NCBI RefSeq assembly: GCF_019443965.1
Contig: NZ_CP040814.1
Coordinates: forward strand, 186,001-250,000
Reading direction: 5' to 3'
From: Salinibacterium sp. M195
GTDB lineage: Bacteria > Actinomycetota > Actinomycetes > Actinomycetales > Microbacteriaceae
Length of the DNA: 64,000 nt
Part shown: piece by piece, positions 15,583 to 24,563 of the stretch
Numbering within the stretch: position 1 is the first letter of the stretch
Layout of the letters: every line of letters begins with the position of its first letter
Program-made: the position numbers and the translations under genes
The notes under the pieces: generated by a model
Databases searched by the model: none
Seen by the model: only the letters and a program-made list of their open reading frames with translations
Told to the model about the DNA's origin: nothing

Positions 15583-15602
15583 AAGTACGTCTAGCCGTAG
15601 TT
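15583..15602. promoter_or_regulatory. Mn-regulator operator before the mnt transporter operon
   Basis: AAGTACGTCTAGCCGTAGTT differs at only two positions from the operator before the DtxR-family gene (12131-12150). It ends 34 bp before the start of the binding-protein gene and overlaps its expected -35 region, a repressing position. It also lies about 90 bp before the amine oxidase gene on the other strand. Confidence 0.7.
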
Positions 15603-15693
15603 TTGTCAGATTGTTGCAGCGGCACAAAAGTTGCCGTTCTTTCGCTAGTGCGCCGCAGCCCGAGTGGCACGAAGGCGTTGCTACTCTGACGCC

Positions 15694-17022
15694 ATGACAC
15701 ACTTCGACACGATCGTCATTGGCGCGGGCGTTTCTGGGCTCACTGCCGCGCGGTTTCTCACGCAGGCTGGGCAACGCGTTGTCGTGCTCGAAGCCCGTGA
15801 TCGCGTGGGCGGCCGCACGTGGACAGAACGCTCCGACGGGCTCATCAGCGACCGTGGGGCATCCTGGATTCACGGCGTCGACAACAATCCGCTGACGGAT
15901 GTCGTGCGCGGCTTCGGAATGCGCACTGTCGAATTCACCGTGGGAAGCTACCAACCCGATAGCCGCCCCATTGCCTATTACTCGCCGAACGGCGAGCGCC
16001 TGAGCGACAGCGACGTCACCGAGTTTGCCGACGATGTTCGCGCCTTCGACCGGCAGCTCGTGGCGACGGTTGCTGCTTCCACCCTCGGAGACTCGTACGA
16101 AGACGTTGTCGACTCCGCCCTCGCCGCACTCGACTGGAATGCCGACCGCGCCGCTCGCGTGCGTGAGTTTCTGCTGCACCGTTCGGAGGAGCAGTACGGC
16201 GTGCATGCCGGGTTGCTCGATGCGCACGGTCTCGACGATGACACCGTGGAGGGTGACGAGGTTGTCTTCCCCGACGGCTTTGACCAGCTGGCGGCGAATC
16301 TGGCGACGGGGCTCGACGTGCGTCTCGAGCATGTCGTGACCGGGATTGAGTGGTCGAGCGGCGGGGCCGCCGTCACTTCATCCCGCGGCATCCTCACGGC
16401 AGCCCGCGTCGTCGTTACGGTTCCGATTGGCGTGCTGAAGTCTGGCGACCTCAGCTTCGAGCCCGCCCTCCCCAACTGGTTCACTACGGCCGTGGCCGGA
16501 TTCGAGATGAACAATTTCGAGAAAGTGTTCTTGCGGTTTCCCACCAAGTTCTGGGACGACAACGTCTACGCGATTCGCCAACAGGGCCCCGCCGGCGAGT
16601 GGTGGCATTCCTGGTACGACCTCACGGACCTGCACGGCATCCCGGCGCTTCTCACCTTCGCGGCTGGTCCAAGCGCGATCGACGCGCGCCACTGGACCGA
16701 TGACCGCATCGCCGAATCGGTGTTGGATGCCCTCCGCGGCCTCTATGGCGAACGCGTCGAAACACCCACCCACGTTCTCGTCACCCGCTGGCAGGATGAC
16801 CCTTACTCTCGCGGCTCTTACGCCTACATGAAACCGGGCTCAACCCCCGAAGACCACGACCTTCTGGCCACTCCCATCGACGGAGTTCTGCACTTCGCTG
16901 GCGAAGCAACGTGGACGGATGACCCCGCCACCGTCACTGCAGCGCTGCGCTCAGGCCACCGCGCGGCCGAGAACATTCTCGGTCAAGAACTGCCGTTCGA
17001 GGGGTTAGCGAACCCCCTCTAA
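15694..17022 (+). CDS. Flavin monoamine oxidase family protein
   Basis: A 442-aa FAD-dependent oxidoreductase that probably oxidises an amine to an aldehyde with release of ammonia and H2O2. The Rossmann GAGVSG motif is at residues 11-16, followed by the FAD-binding EARDRVGGRTWTE near 36-48, and the C-terminal FAD contact block GVLHFAGEATW near 400. ATG 15694 was preferred over the ATG ten codons earlier because TACTCT lies exactly six nt before it, the leaderless pattern seen elsewhere here. The amine substrate is unknown. It is divergent from the mnt operon. Confidence 0.88.
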   Translation: MTHFDTIVIGAGVSGLTAARFLTQAGQRVVVLEARDRVGGRTWTERSDGLISDRGASWIHGVDNNPLTDVVRGFGMRTVEFTVGSYQPDSRPIAYYSPNGERLSDSDVTEFADDVRAFDRQLVATVAASTLGDSYEDVVDSALAALDWNADRAARVREFLLHRSEEQYGVHAGLLDAHGLDDDTVEGDEVVFPDGFDQLAANLATGLDVRLEHVVTGIEWSSGGAAVTSSRGILTAARVVVTVPIGVLKSGDLSFEPALPNWFTTAVAGFEMNNFEKVFLRFPTKFWDDNVYAIRQQGPAGEWWHSWYDLTDLHGIPALLTFAAGPSAIDARHWTDDRIAESVLDALRGLYGERVETPTHVLVTRWQDDPYSRGSYAYMKPGSTPEDHDLLATPIDGVLHFAGEATWTDDPATVTAALRSGHRAAENILGQELPFEGLANPL

Positions 17023-17030
17023 TCCGGCAG

Positions 17031-18104
17031 CTATGCGAGCGGCACCGGGAGTGGGGCCGCAGGGTGAAGAGCTCGACGCGTGGATGCCCGATCCCGGATC
17101 TGGTAGCCGACCGCAGGAGGCACAATCTCTGTATCGCTGTCGGCGTCGATGAGTTTCACCAAGAACTCAACAGCCGCTTTTGCCGTAGCTTCAGGGGCCA
17201 GATCAATCGAGGTAATCGGGGGCGCGCTGTTGCGGGTCTGCTCGGAGTCAGATCCGGCCACGATCATGATGTCGTCCGGCACCTGATATCCGGCAGCCTG
17301 CAGGCCTGCTTGGATTCCGGCCGCGTGTCTGCCGGTCAAGCAGTAGATGCCGTCGGGAAGCAGCGCATCGGATGCGATCATTTCCTGGGCCAACGCCCGG
17401 CCACCGGCTTCACCTAAGCCCTCATCTTGGTGATAAACCAGCGCTGCCTTTCCGGACTTTTTTGCCCAGGCCCGGTAGGTCTTCTCGCTATCGGCATTCC
17501 ACGAGTTGTTGTCTTCACCGGTCACCAGCGCGATGCGTTCGGCACCGCGCTCCACAAGGTGACGAACCACGGCATCCGTATTCGTGACGGTGCCTGCGCC
17601 TAGCCAGGCGGTGAAGTCTGGCCGCTCAATATCGCGGCCAACGGCGACAACCGGGATCCCATTGCGGTCGAGCAAAGCAATAACGGGATCACTCGCAATC
17701 GGGTCGGAAATGATAAATCCGTCGGCGGCCAGAGCAATCCCGGGCGCGTTACCCACGGTGGGATCCCTCATGAGCGCAAGTCCATATCCACGGTCCAAGG
17801 CCTCCACCGCGGCTGCGCCCGCAAAGCGCAAAAAGTAGTCGACACCCTCGGGTTGATAGGAGCCGAGCGTATCCAACGGCCGGATCACGAGCCCGAGAAT
17901 TCCCAACCGACGACTGCGCAACCCGCGGGCGATCGCATCGGGGCTATACCCCAGATCAGCAGCGGTATCGATAACGCGCTGGCGAGTCGCTTTTGCGATG
18001 ACGCCTTTGCCGTTCAGGGCGTGAGAAACCGTAGTTATCGAGACGCCGGACTGCTTGGCGACATCGTGGATTGTCGCTCGTCGCCGCGCCATACCGTTGC
18101 TCAC
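17031..18104 (-). CDS. LacI-family transcription regulator of the peptide-transport locus
   Basis: A 357-aa repressor (from GTG 18104). The N-terminal helix-turn-helix reads ATIHDVAKQSGVSITTVSHALNGKG, followed by a periplasmic-binding-protein-like effector domain to the C-terminus. GTG 18104 sits eight nt after GATACT, suggesting a leaderless start; ATG 18092 is the alternative. Two AAAACGTTTT palindromes lie between it and the divergent oligopeptide transporter operon, so it very likely represses both. The effector could be a peptide or amide rather than a sugar, which would be unusual for LacI. Confidence 0.9.
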   Translation of the reverse strand: MSNGMARRRATIHDVAKQSGVSITTVSHALNGKGVIAKATRQRVIDTAADLGYSPDAIARGLRSRRLGILGLVIRPLDTLGSYQPEGVDYFLRFAGAAAVEALDRGYGLALMRDPTVGNAPGIALAADGFIISDPIASDPVIALLDRNGIPVVAVGRDIERPDFTAWLGAGTVTNTDAVVRHLVERGAERIALVTGEDNNSWNADSEKTYRAWAKKSGKAALVYHQDEGLGEAGGRALAQEMIASDALLPDGIYCLTGRHAAGIQAGLQAAGYQVPDDIMIVAGSDSEQTRNSAPPITSIDLAPEATAKAAVEFLVKLIDADSDTEIVPPAVGYQIRDRASTRRALHPAAPLPVPLA

Positions 18105-18135
18105 AGAGGCAGAGTATCGCAGGTTACGGAAATGT

Positions 18136-18145
18136 AAAACGTTTT
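18136..18145. promoter_or_regulatory. LacI-type operator 1
   Basis: The palindrome AAAACGTTTT lies over the expected -35 region of the lacI-type gene (about 18 bp before its GATACT -10). Its centre is 25 bp from that of the second copy. The central CG and A/T-rich arms are typical of LacI-family sites. Confidence 0.7.
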
Positions 18146-18158
18146 GGGCATTTCCCCA

Positions 18159-18172
18159 CCAAAACGTTTTGG
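18159..18172. promoter_or_regulatory. LacI-type operator 2
   Basis: CCAAAACGTTTTGG is a perfect 14-bp palindrome, 69 bp before the start of the binding-protein gene. With operator 1 it would allow two dimers or a bridged tetramer to control both divergent units. Confidence 0.75.
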
Positions 18173-18240
18173 TCAACTAGGTTTTCCCACACAGCATGCA
18201 TCTTGGCGTTCAGGTGTCACCTACCTAGGAGCAATATTCA

Positions 18241-19875
18241 ATGAAGAAACAAGCAATCGCGATCGCCAGTATTCTGGCCATTGCACTGACCGGCTGCGCT
18301 TCAGGCGCAGGCAACGACACGACAGCCGGGGTCGACACAAACGACCTCCTCACCCTCACCCCCGCCGCCACCGGCGAGCTCGACCTGGTGACATGGAACC
18401 TCCCGTTTGGCGAGCCAGCCTCGCTCGACCCCATCAAATCGTTCAACTACGCAGAGAACACTGTCGTGGCAAACCTGTGTGAAGGTCTCATGCAGCTCCA
18501 GCCCGACTTCACCATCGAGCCGGGACTGGCCGAAAAGGTTGATACCCCAGACAACCTGACCTACATCTACACAATTCGCCAGGGCGTTGAGTTCTGGGAC
18601 GGCCAAGAAATGACCGCCGATGATGTCGTCTACAGCCTGAGTCGTCACCAAAACGCCGACGAAGGAAGCTACTGGGCCGGAGGGCTTGTTGGCAACATCG
18701 CCTCCATTGAGAAGACCGCTGACTGGGAAGTCACCGTCACGCTTACAAAGCCTGACGCAGCGTTCAACTCCTACATGGTCACGCCCGTCGGCACCGTCAT
18801 TCAGCAAGACTTCCGTGAAGCCGCTGGCGAGTCCTTTGGAAACCCGACCGGCAAGGTCATGTGCACCGGACCATTCTCCGTTGGAGACTGGGATCAAGGT
18901 CAGTCGATCTCGTTGATCAAGAACGACAACTATTGGAACAGCGACAAGCAGGCTCAGTCCGCTCAGGTCGATATCAACTTCATCGTTGACGCAGCAGCCA
19001 TCGCCACCGCACTCGACACTGGCGCAATCGACGGCTCCTACGACGTGCCCCTCGGCGCCTTGAAGTCACTTCAGAGCTCCACCGAAGGAAGCCTCTACCT
19101 CGGCAACTCACTGCAGCTGGTAGCCATCATCGGCATCGGAAACGGAGTCTTCGCTGATCCCGCCGTTCGTCAAGCACTCATGATGGCCACCGACCGTGAC
19201 GCCATCGCGGCTACCGTCTTCGAAGGCACCGCGAGCGCATCACGTTCACTCATTCCCAACAACGGGTGGGCCTACGGCGACAGCGAGTTCACTGATGGTC
19301 GCGAAGAACTCGCACCGACAACAACCGACATCGAAGGCGCCAAAGAAGTTCTGAAAGACGCCACGGTCGACCTGACCGAACCGATCAAGATTGTCTACCC
19401 CTCAGAGCGCACCTACTACGCCGACATCATCTCGGAAATCTCCAACGGCGCCCGCGCCATTGGACTCACCGTTGAGCCAGCAGGCGTGCCAAGCGCACAA
19501 TTCGGAGCGTTCTTCTCCGATCCCGCCGCACGCGAAGGACACGACGCGTTTGTCACCTACAACTACATGGATGTTCCTGACCCGCTCGCGTTCCTCCGCG
19601 GAATCGTGGGAACCGGTGGATCTCAGAACTACAACGAGTACAGCAACTCGACAATTGACTCGGTGCTGGACGAAGCCGCTGCCACCGAAGACGACGGCGA
19701 GCGCGCTGAACTCGTGAACGAGGCGCAGGCTGCGGCGATGGAAGATCTCCCGTGGATCCCGATCGTCGATCCTGCAGTGCGACTGTTCATGAATGACCGC
19801 GTCACGGGTGCTCCCGCATCCTTCGTGTATCTCTACTACCCCTGGGCTGCCGACCTCGGCGCTTCGGGCGAATAG
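18241..19875 (+). CDS. Oligopeptide/dipeptide ABC transporter substrate-binding lipoprotein
   Basis: A 544-aa family-5 solute-binding protein, anchored by the lipobox LTGC at Cys19. The family signature FWDGQEMTADDVVYSL and the early DLVTWNLPFGEPASLDPIKS segment are present. Such proteins bind di/oligopeptides, nickel or other compounds; the C45 acyltransferase gene at the end of the operon suggests an amide- or peptide-type ligand. ATTG-rich AGGAG precedes ATG 18241. It is the first gene of a six-gene operon under a divergent LacI-type regulator. Confidence 0.93.
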   Translation: MKKQAIAIASILAIALTGCASGAGNDTTAGVDTNDLLTLTPAATGELDLVTWNLPFGEPASLDPIKSFNYAENTVVANLCEGLMQLQPDFTIEPGLAEKVDTPDNLTYIYTIRQGVEFWDGQEMTADDVVYSLSRHQNADEGSYWAGGLVGNIASIEKTADWEVTVTLTKPDAAFNSYMVTPVGTVIQQDFREAAGESFGNPTGKVMCTGPFSVGDWDQGQSISLIKNDNYWNSDKQAQSAQVDINFIVDAAAIATALDTGAIDGSYDVPLGALKSLQSSTEGSLYLGNSLQLVAIIGIGNGVFADPAVRQALMMATDRDAIAATVFEGTASASRSLIPNNGWAYGDSEFTDGREELAPTTTDIEGAKEVLKDATVDLTEPIKIVYPSERTYYADIISEISNGARAIGLTVEPAGVPSAQFGAFFSDPAAREGHDAFVTYNYMDVPDPLAFLRGIVGTGGSQNYNEYSNSTIDSVLDEAAATEDDGERAELVNEAQAAAMEDLPWIPIVDPAVRLFMNDRVTGAPASFVYLYYPWAADLGASGE

Positions 19876-19882
19876 CTCACTC

Positions 19883-19914
19883 CCGGGGGCCGCTGTGTTC
19901 GCACACGGCCCCCG
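19883..19914 (+). terminator. Intra-operon hairpin after the binding-protein gene
   Basis: CCGGGGGCCG and CGGCCCCCGG close a GC-rich stem with an inner GTGT/ACAC helix around a UUCG-type loop, followed by CTTTCG. It lies between the binding-protein gene and the first permease gene. Such hairpins commonly protect the upstream mRNA or partly terminate, keeping the binding protein in excess. Confidence 0.65.
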
Positions 19915-19944
19915 GCTTTCGTCTCTAAGGAAACGGCTCATCCA

Positions 19945-20886
19945 GTGACTTTCATATTGCGACGCTTAGCCGCCCTCGTCGGGGTGCTCATCGCGTCAAG
20001 CTTTCTCGTTTTTGCCGCGATGTATGCGGCGCCGGGAAGCCCCGAAAACTTTCTCGTTCAAGGACGAACGGTAAGCCCAGAAGTTCTCGCGGCCATCCGC
20101 GAACAGTATTCTCTCGATGACCCATTCCTCGTGCGGTTCTGGAACTGGCTCACCAACGTGTTGCATGGCGACTTCGGCCGCTCCCTCGCTAACCAGCAGG
20201 ATGTCGGCGAGCTGCTCGCCGGTCGACTACCGACCACACTGATGCTGGTCACGCTCGCCGCAATCATCATCATCGTGCTGGGCATCGGCATGGGCATCGT
20301 TGCGGGTACGCGCGGTGGCGTTGTCGACAAGATCATCCTCTTGGGTTCCAACCTGGGCTTCGCCATCCCCACCTTCTTCGCCGCCCTCATCCTGATGAGC
20401 ATCTTCAGCGTCGGGCTCGGCTGGTTTCCCGTCTTCGGCTCCGGAGAAGGATTCTTCGACCGCGTATGGCACCTCACGCTTCCCGCATTCGCACTAGCTC
20501 TGCCGTCATCCGCCGTCGTGGCACGCATCACCCGCACCTCCATTCGCGAGGAACGTGACTCCGAACATTCAGTGATGGCTCGTGCTCGCGGAGTTGCCGA
20601 AAGCCTCGTCATGCGACGCCACGTCATCCGCAACTCAATGCTCCCCGTGAGCACCATCGTGGGTGTTCACATCGCCGGGCTGATTGCCGGCTCGTTTGTT
20701 GTCGAGTACGCCTTCACTCTGGATGGCATCGGCACGCTTCTGGTGCACGCCGTGCAGCGAAAAGACTTCGCCGTGGTGCAAGCAATTGCCATTGTGCTAG
20801 TCGCAGCGTTCGGCATCATCAACCTTCTCGTTGACCTCTTCTATGCCTCCATCGATCCGCGAGTGAAAGTGGAGACAACCCGATGA
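19945..20886 (+). CDS. Peptide ABC transporter permease (DppB type)
   Basis: A 313-aa inner-membrane protein with about six transmembrane helices. The N-terminal MTFILRRLAALVGVLIASSF and the early APGSPENFL segment are typical of DppB/OppB permeases, and the EAA-type cytoplasmic loop (RARGVAESLVMRRHVIRNSML) near residues 215-235 contacts the ATPase. The start is GTG at 19945 with AAGGAAA upstream. It overlaps the next permease gene by 4 nt. Confidence 0.95.
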   Translation: MTFILRRLAALVGVLIASSFLVFAAMYAAPGSPENFLVQGRTVSPEVLAAIREQYSLDDPFLVRFWNWLTNVLHGDFGRSLANQQDVGELLAGRLPTTLMLVTLAAIIIIVLGIGMGIVAGTRGGVVDKIILLGSNLGFAIPTFFAALILMSIFSVGLGWFPVFGSGEGFFDRVWHLTLPAFALALPSSAVVARITRTSIREERDSEHSVMARARGVAESLVMRRHVIRNSMLPVSTIVGVHIAGLIAGSFVVEYAFTLDGIGTLLVHAVQRKDFAVVQAIAIVLVAAFGIINLLVDLFYASIDPRVKVETTR

Positions 20887-21710
20887 AACAATTTGCTGAA
20901 CGGATGGGCGCCCTCGGCCTCATCGCCTGTGGCGTCATCGCCGTCGTGGTGCTTGGTGCGCTCTTTGCGCCGCTCATCGCCCCCTACGATCCGACCATTG
21001 GATCGGTCACCCAGCGCTACCAAGGCATGTCCTTCGAGCACCTGTTTGGAACCGATCAGGCCGGCCGCGACATCTTCTCTCGACTGCTGTGGGGTGCACG
21101 TTCCAGCTTGACTGGTCCCCTCATCGTCGTGGGGATCACGGCCGTCTTCGGAACCCTTATCGCTCTCACGGCAGTCTGGTGGGGCGGCATCGTGGACTCG
21201 TTCCTCAGCCGAGTTCTCGATCTGCTCTTCGCTTTTCCGAACCTCCTGCTCGCGATGCTCGCCATTGCGGTCTTTGGTCCCAGCCTCACGACAGCGGCGC
21301 TGGCACTGTCGGTGGCGTACATTCCGTACTCCGCTCGCGTGGTTCGCAGTATGGCGATGCGCGAACGCAACCTCCCCTATATCCGCTCCCCCGAATTACA
21401 GGGCATCCCCGGGATTGTGATCACGGGCAGACACCTGTTGCCGAACGTCGCCCCGCTCATCGTGACCGGCGCCACCATCAACTTCGGGTTCGCGATGATC
21501 GAGCTCGCAGCGCTGTCATTCCTCGGCCTCGGCGTGCAACCGCCGGAAGCCGACTGGGGGCTCATGGTGTCAAGCGGACAGCAGTCACTCTTGAACGGTT
21601 ACCCCGCAGAGAGTGTTCTCGCTGGACTCAGCATTGTCATCACCGTGGCAGCCTTCGGTTACGTCGGAGAACGACTCGGTGGCCGTGCCGCCGCAGGGAG
21701 GAAAGCCTGA
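20883..21710 (+). CDS. Peptide ABC transporter permease (DppC type)
   Basis: A 275-aa partner permease with about six helices. The characteristic segments are HLFGTDQAGRDIFSRLLWGA near residues 55-75 and the EAA loop region around 155-180 (RSPELQGIPGIVITGRHLLP). It pairs with the DppB-type protein to form the channel. It overlaps its upstream neighbour by 4 nt and its TGA overlaps the ATG of the following ATPase gene by one base. Confidence 0.95.
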   Translation: MKQFAERMGALGLIACGVIAVVVLGALFAPLIAPYDPTIGSVTQRYQGMSFEHLFGTDQAGRDIFSRLLWGARSSLTGPLIVVGITAVFGTLIALTAVWWGGIVDSFLSRVLDLLFAFPNLLLAMLAIAVFGPSLTTAALALSVAYIPYSARVVRSMAMRERNLPYIRSPELQGIPGIVITGRHLLPNVAPLIVTGATINFGFAMIELAALSFLGLGVQPPEADWGLMVSSGQQSLLNGYPAESVLAGLSIVITVAAFGYVGERLGGRAAAGRKA

Positions 21711-22507
21711 TGCTTAACATTGAGAACCTCTCGCTCACCATCGGGCCAGACCTGCAGATTTTGCGCGACGTATCCCTTGCCGTAGCAGCGGGCGAAGCCG
21801 TCGGCCTGGTTGGCGAATCGGGAAGTGGTAAGTCCATGACCCTACGCTCCATCCTGCAGATCGAACCCGCCGGCTCGCAGGTCACCGGCACGATCACTTT
21901 TGATGATGTCGACGTTCGAGGACTCACCGGTGAAGCACTCCGCCGGATGCGGGCCAATGACGTTTCGATGATCGCCCAGAATCCGCACGCCGTGTTGAAC
22001 CCGGTGCTTCCTGTTGAGCGGTATCTCATCGAGGGAATGCACGACGCCCAAGGGCAGCCAGCGAAGACCGCCAAGATTCGAGCCGGTGAACTGCTCGAAC
22101 AAGTCGGCATCGATACCGTTGATCGTGTGCTGCGCTCCTACCCGCACCAACTCTCGGGCGGCATGCTCCAACGCGTCGTCATCGCCGGCGCAATTGCGGG
22201 CAGGCCACGACTGATGCTCGCCGACGAACCCACCACTGCACTGGACGTCACCACCCAAGCAGAGGTGATGGCCATCCTCGACGAATGCCGTCATGAGCTC
22301 GGAATGGCCATGCTGTTCGTCACCCATGACCTCGACCTAGCCGCAGCGGTCTGCGACCGGATCGCTGTGATGAAAGACGGTGAAATTGTGGAAATCGGAC
22401 TACCGGAACAATTGCGCGACAACCCGCAGCATCCGTACACCCGAGCCCTAATGGAATCGCGGCCCGCCGGGCTCACCTGGACCCCGGAAGGCGAGGCCAC
22501 ATCATGA
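21710..22507 (+). CDS. Peptide ABC transporter ATP-binding protein (DppD type)
   Basis: A 265-aa ABC ATPase. Walker A GESGSGKS spans residues 35-42, the signature LSGGMLQRV lies near 145 and Walker B LMLADEPT near 165. The C-terminal [14 protein letters not shown] is the oligopeptide-ABC extension found in DppD/OppD. I set the start at ATG 21710, where TGATG couples it to the permease gene and AGGGAGGAAAG gives a good ribosome binding site; the longer frame upstream is the permease gene read in another frame. Confidence 0.94.
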   Translation: MLNIENLSLTIGPDLQILRDVSLAVAAGEAVGLVGESGSGKSMTLRSILQIEPAGSQVTGTITFDDVDVRGLTGEALRRMRANDVSMIAQNPHAVLNPVLPVERYLIEGMHDAQGQPAKTAKIRAGELLEQVGIDTVDRVLRSYPHQLSGGMLQRVVIAGAIAGRPRLMLADEPTTALDVTTQAEVMAILDECRHELGMAMLFVTHDLDLAAAVCDRIAVMKDGEIVEIGLPEQLRDNPQHPYTRALMESRPAGLTWTPEGEATS

Positions 22508-23331
22508 CCACTCCAGAAATCACCGTCGAAGCCCTCACCAAGACGTTTCACACCGGAGCAAAACAGCATGTGAAGGCGCTCGATAACGTCACCCTGAGCG
22601 TCGACAAAGGTTCGTGCCTGGCCGTCGTCGGCGAATCAGGTTCGGGCAAGACCACGCTCGCGCGCATCATCGTGGGGCTCGAAACGCCAGACTCGGGCAC
22701 GGTGACCGTGAGCGGCAAGCCGGTCGCCGCGCGCGCAAACCGTCGCGAACTGCGTCGCCGAGCCCGCGACATCCAAATGGTTTTCCAGGATCCCCAAAGC
22801 TCTCTCAACCGCAGGCTGCCCGTGCGCGTTGCCGTGGACGAGGTGCTCAAAGCCCACTCTCGGCTTAGCCGAGCCGAACGACGAGCACGCTGCATCGAAT
22901 TGTTCACCCTCGTGGGACTCGAGGAACGATTCCTCGACGCATTGCCCAGTGAGCTGTCGGGAGGCCAAAAGCAGCGAGTAGCGATTGCGCGCGCACTAGC
23001 CGCCAATCCCGCCGTGATCGTTCTCGACGAATCTGTCGCAGCACTCGACGTGACCGTTCAAGCTCAGATTCTCGAACTCTTGGCAGAGCTACGCCAATCG
23101 CAGAACCTGACCTACCTCTTCATCACCCACGATCTTTCTGTAGTGCAGTTGATTGCCGACCAGGTCGTCGTGATGCGCCGCGGGCAGATCGTCGAGCGCG
23201 GAACAACTGCCGAAGTGCTCACCAACCCGCAACATCCATACACCCAGCTCCTTCTGGCCTGTGCTCCTCGCCCCGGTTGGAAACCCCAGCGCGGAATGAT
23301 CCAAAAACTCCGAGAAGAGATCGCATCATGA
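22504..23331 (+). CDS. Peptide ABC transporter ATP-binding protein (DppF type)
   Basis: A 275-aa second ATPase of the transporter. Walker A GESGSGKT spans residues 43-50, the Q-loop IQMVFQDPQSSLNRRLPV follows, the signature is ELSGGQKQRVAIARAL, and Walker B reads VIVLDESV, in which Ser replaces the usual Pro after Glu. The C-terminal TNPQHPYTQLLLACAP is the oligopeptide-ABC extension. It overlaps both neighbours by 4 nt, so production is coupled to DppD and the downstream hydrolase. Confidence 0.94.
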   Translation: MTTPEITVEALTKTFHTGAKQHVKALDNVTLSVDKGSCLAVVGESGSGKTTLARIIVGLETPDSGTVTVSGKPVAARANRRELRRRARDIQMVFQDPQSSLNRRLPVRVAVDEVLKAHSRLSRAERRARCIELFTLVGLEERFLDALPSELSGGQKQRVAIARALAANPAVIVLDESVAALDVTVQAQILELLAELRQSQNLTYLFITHDLSVVQLIADQVVVMRRGQIVERGTTAEVLTNPQHPYTQLLLACAPRPGWKPQRGMIQKLREEIAS

Positions 23332-24401
23332 GTCGCACCACACCCGAGATCATTCGGATCGATTCAGCGGATGCCTTCCACCGTGGACTCTCTCGCGGCG
23401 TGGCAATCGCCGACACCCTGCAGAAGGGCATCGCGATCTACCTTGAGCTCTTCGAAGCATCCAAGATCAGCCGCGACGACGTGCAAAAATATGCCGAACA
23501 AGCGGTCATTGCGACCGAAAGCTGGAGCCACTCCCTGGCAGAGGAACTGAGAGGCCTTGCCGAAGGCAGCGAAATACCGCTCTGGAAAATTGCGGCTATC
23601 AACGCCCGAACCGAGATCCTCTCGCAAGCGGTCGGAACCAAACCCGGCGAATGCTCGACCATCGTCAACGCTGGCGAGAATCCCGTCGGCGCGCAGACGT
23701 GGGACTGGCACGACGATCTTGCTGACTGCTGGCACCTGCACGAAGTCTCGGGAACGCCGCGCACATTCGTCGGCCTGACCGAGCACGGAATCCTCGGAAA
23801 GATCGGCATCAATGATGCGGGAGTCGGCATCATGCTCAACATTCTCGGTCACACCGCTGATCGCACCGATGGTGTTCCGGTGCACCTCGTCGCAGCCCGC
23901 GTGCTCGCCGAGGCATCGACGCTGCTCGAAGCAATCGAGATCCTTCGCTCCGCGCCCGTCAGCACGTCGAGCGCTATTACCGTGGTTAGCCCCGAAGGTG
24001 CCGTGATCGTCGAGCTCAGCCCTGACGGCGCGGCCGTGCTGCTCCCCACCAATGGCGTGCTCATTCACACGAATCACTTCGTTGACCCCAAGCTCAGCCA
24101 AGGCGAGAAGCTTGGTCTCTACGACCCTGACACGCAAGCGCGTTACGACGTTCTTGTCGACCGGGCCGCGGCCCACCCTCTCCCTAGCGCCGCAATCGAC
24201 CTCATCCCCTACCTCCTCTCCGAACCAGGCGACGAAGCACAACTTTGTTGCGTGCCTGCAATCGGGGCGGTGTTTGGCGACCGGTGGATGACTTTGGCCA
24301 CGATCACATTGGATGCCACTGCACGCGCAATCACCGTCTCCCGGGGTTCTCCTCGCGATGCTTCCACCGCGGAAAGCACCAGAATGGTCGCCGCGCGCTA
24401 A
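23328..24401 (+). CDS. C45-family autoproteolytic acyltransferase/hydrolase
   Basis: A 357-aa N-terminal-nucleophile enzyme of the C45 (acyl-CoA:6-aminopenicillanate acyltransferase-like) family. NARTEILSQ near residues 92-100 leads to the presumed self-cleavage site just before Cys109 (GECST), which then becomes the nucleophile; QTWDWH near 124 and the NILGHTADRTDGVPVHLVAAR block are family hallmarks. Members cleave or transfer acyl groups on amides and peptides. Start ATG 23328 overlaps the ATPase stop. As last gene of the peptide-uptake operon, it probably hydrolyses the imported amide or acylated peptide in the cytoplasm. Confidence 0.85.
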   Translation: MSRTTPEIIRIDSADAFHRGLSRGVAIADTLQKGIAIYLELFEASKISRDDVQKYAEQAVIATESWSHSLAEELRGLAEGSEIPLWKIAAINARTEILSQAVGTKPGECSTIVNAGENPVGAQTWDWHDDLADCWHLHEVSGTPRTFVGLTEHGILGKIGINDAGVGIMLNILGHTADRTDGVPVHLVAARVLAEASTLLEAIEILRSAPVSTSSAITVVSPEGAVIVELSPDGAAVLLPTNGVLIHTNHFVDPKLSQGEKLGLYDPDTQARYDVLVDRAAAHPLPSAAIDLIPYLLSEPGDEAQLCCVPAIGAVFGDRWMTLATITLDATARAITVSRGSPRDASTAESTRMVAAR

Positions 24402-24479
24402 CGTCGGCGCACATTTTCCAGCGCAGCCGAAAGCCGTCACATGTCGCAATCGAGCACCGTCGAGTGTTAACGTGAGTAC

Positions 24480-24544
24480 ACCCCATTGAGGGGTAGCGGG
24501 CCACGCATTCGGGACGGCCCCAGGGAACGGCCATTCCGGTGGCC
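24480..24544 (+). promoter_or_regulatory. Structured leader before metPS
   Basis: Three consecutive stem-loops lie before the ribosome binding site: ACCCC/GGGGT (24480-24494), GGGCC/GGCCC (24498-24520) and GGCCA/TGGCC (24529-24544). I could not match this to a known riboswitch class (no SAM-IV or glycine core is visible). It may be an unassigned cis-regulatory RNA or only a stable UTR. Confidence 0.35.
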
Positions 24545-24563
24545 TTCACGCAGAGGAGCGACT

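Noticed and set aside
21089..21709. Long N-terminal extension of the DppD-type ATPase
   Set aside because: This is the permease gene read in another frame; the ATPase begins at ATG 21710 with a good ribosome binding site.
24480..24563. SAM-IV or glycine riboswitch before metPS
   Set aside because: The conserved cores of those classes are not present; only generic stem-loops can be supported.
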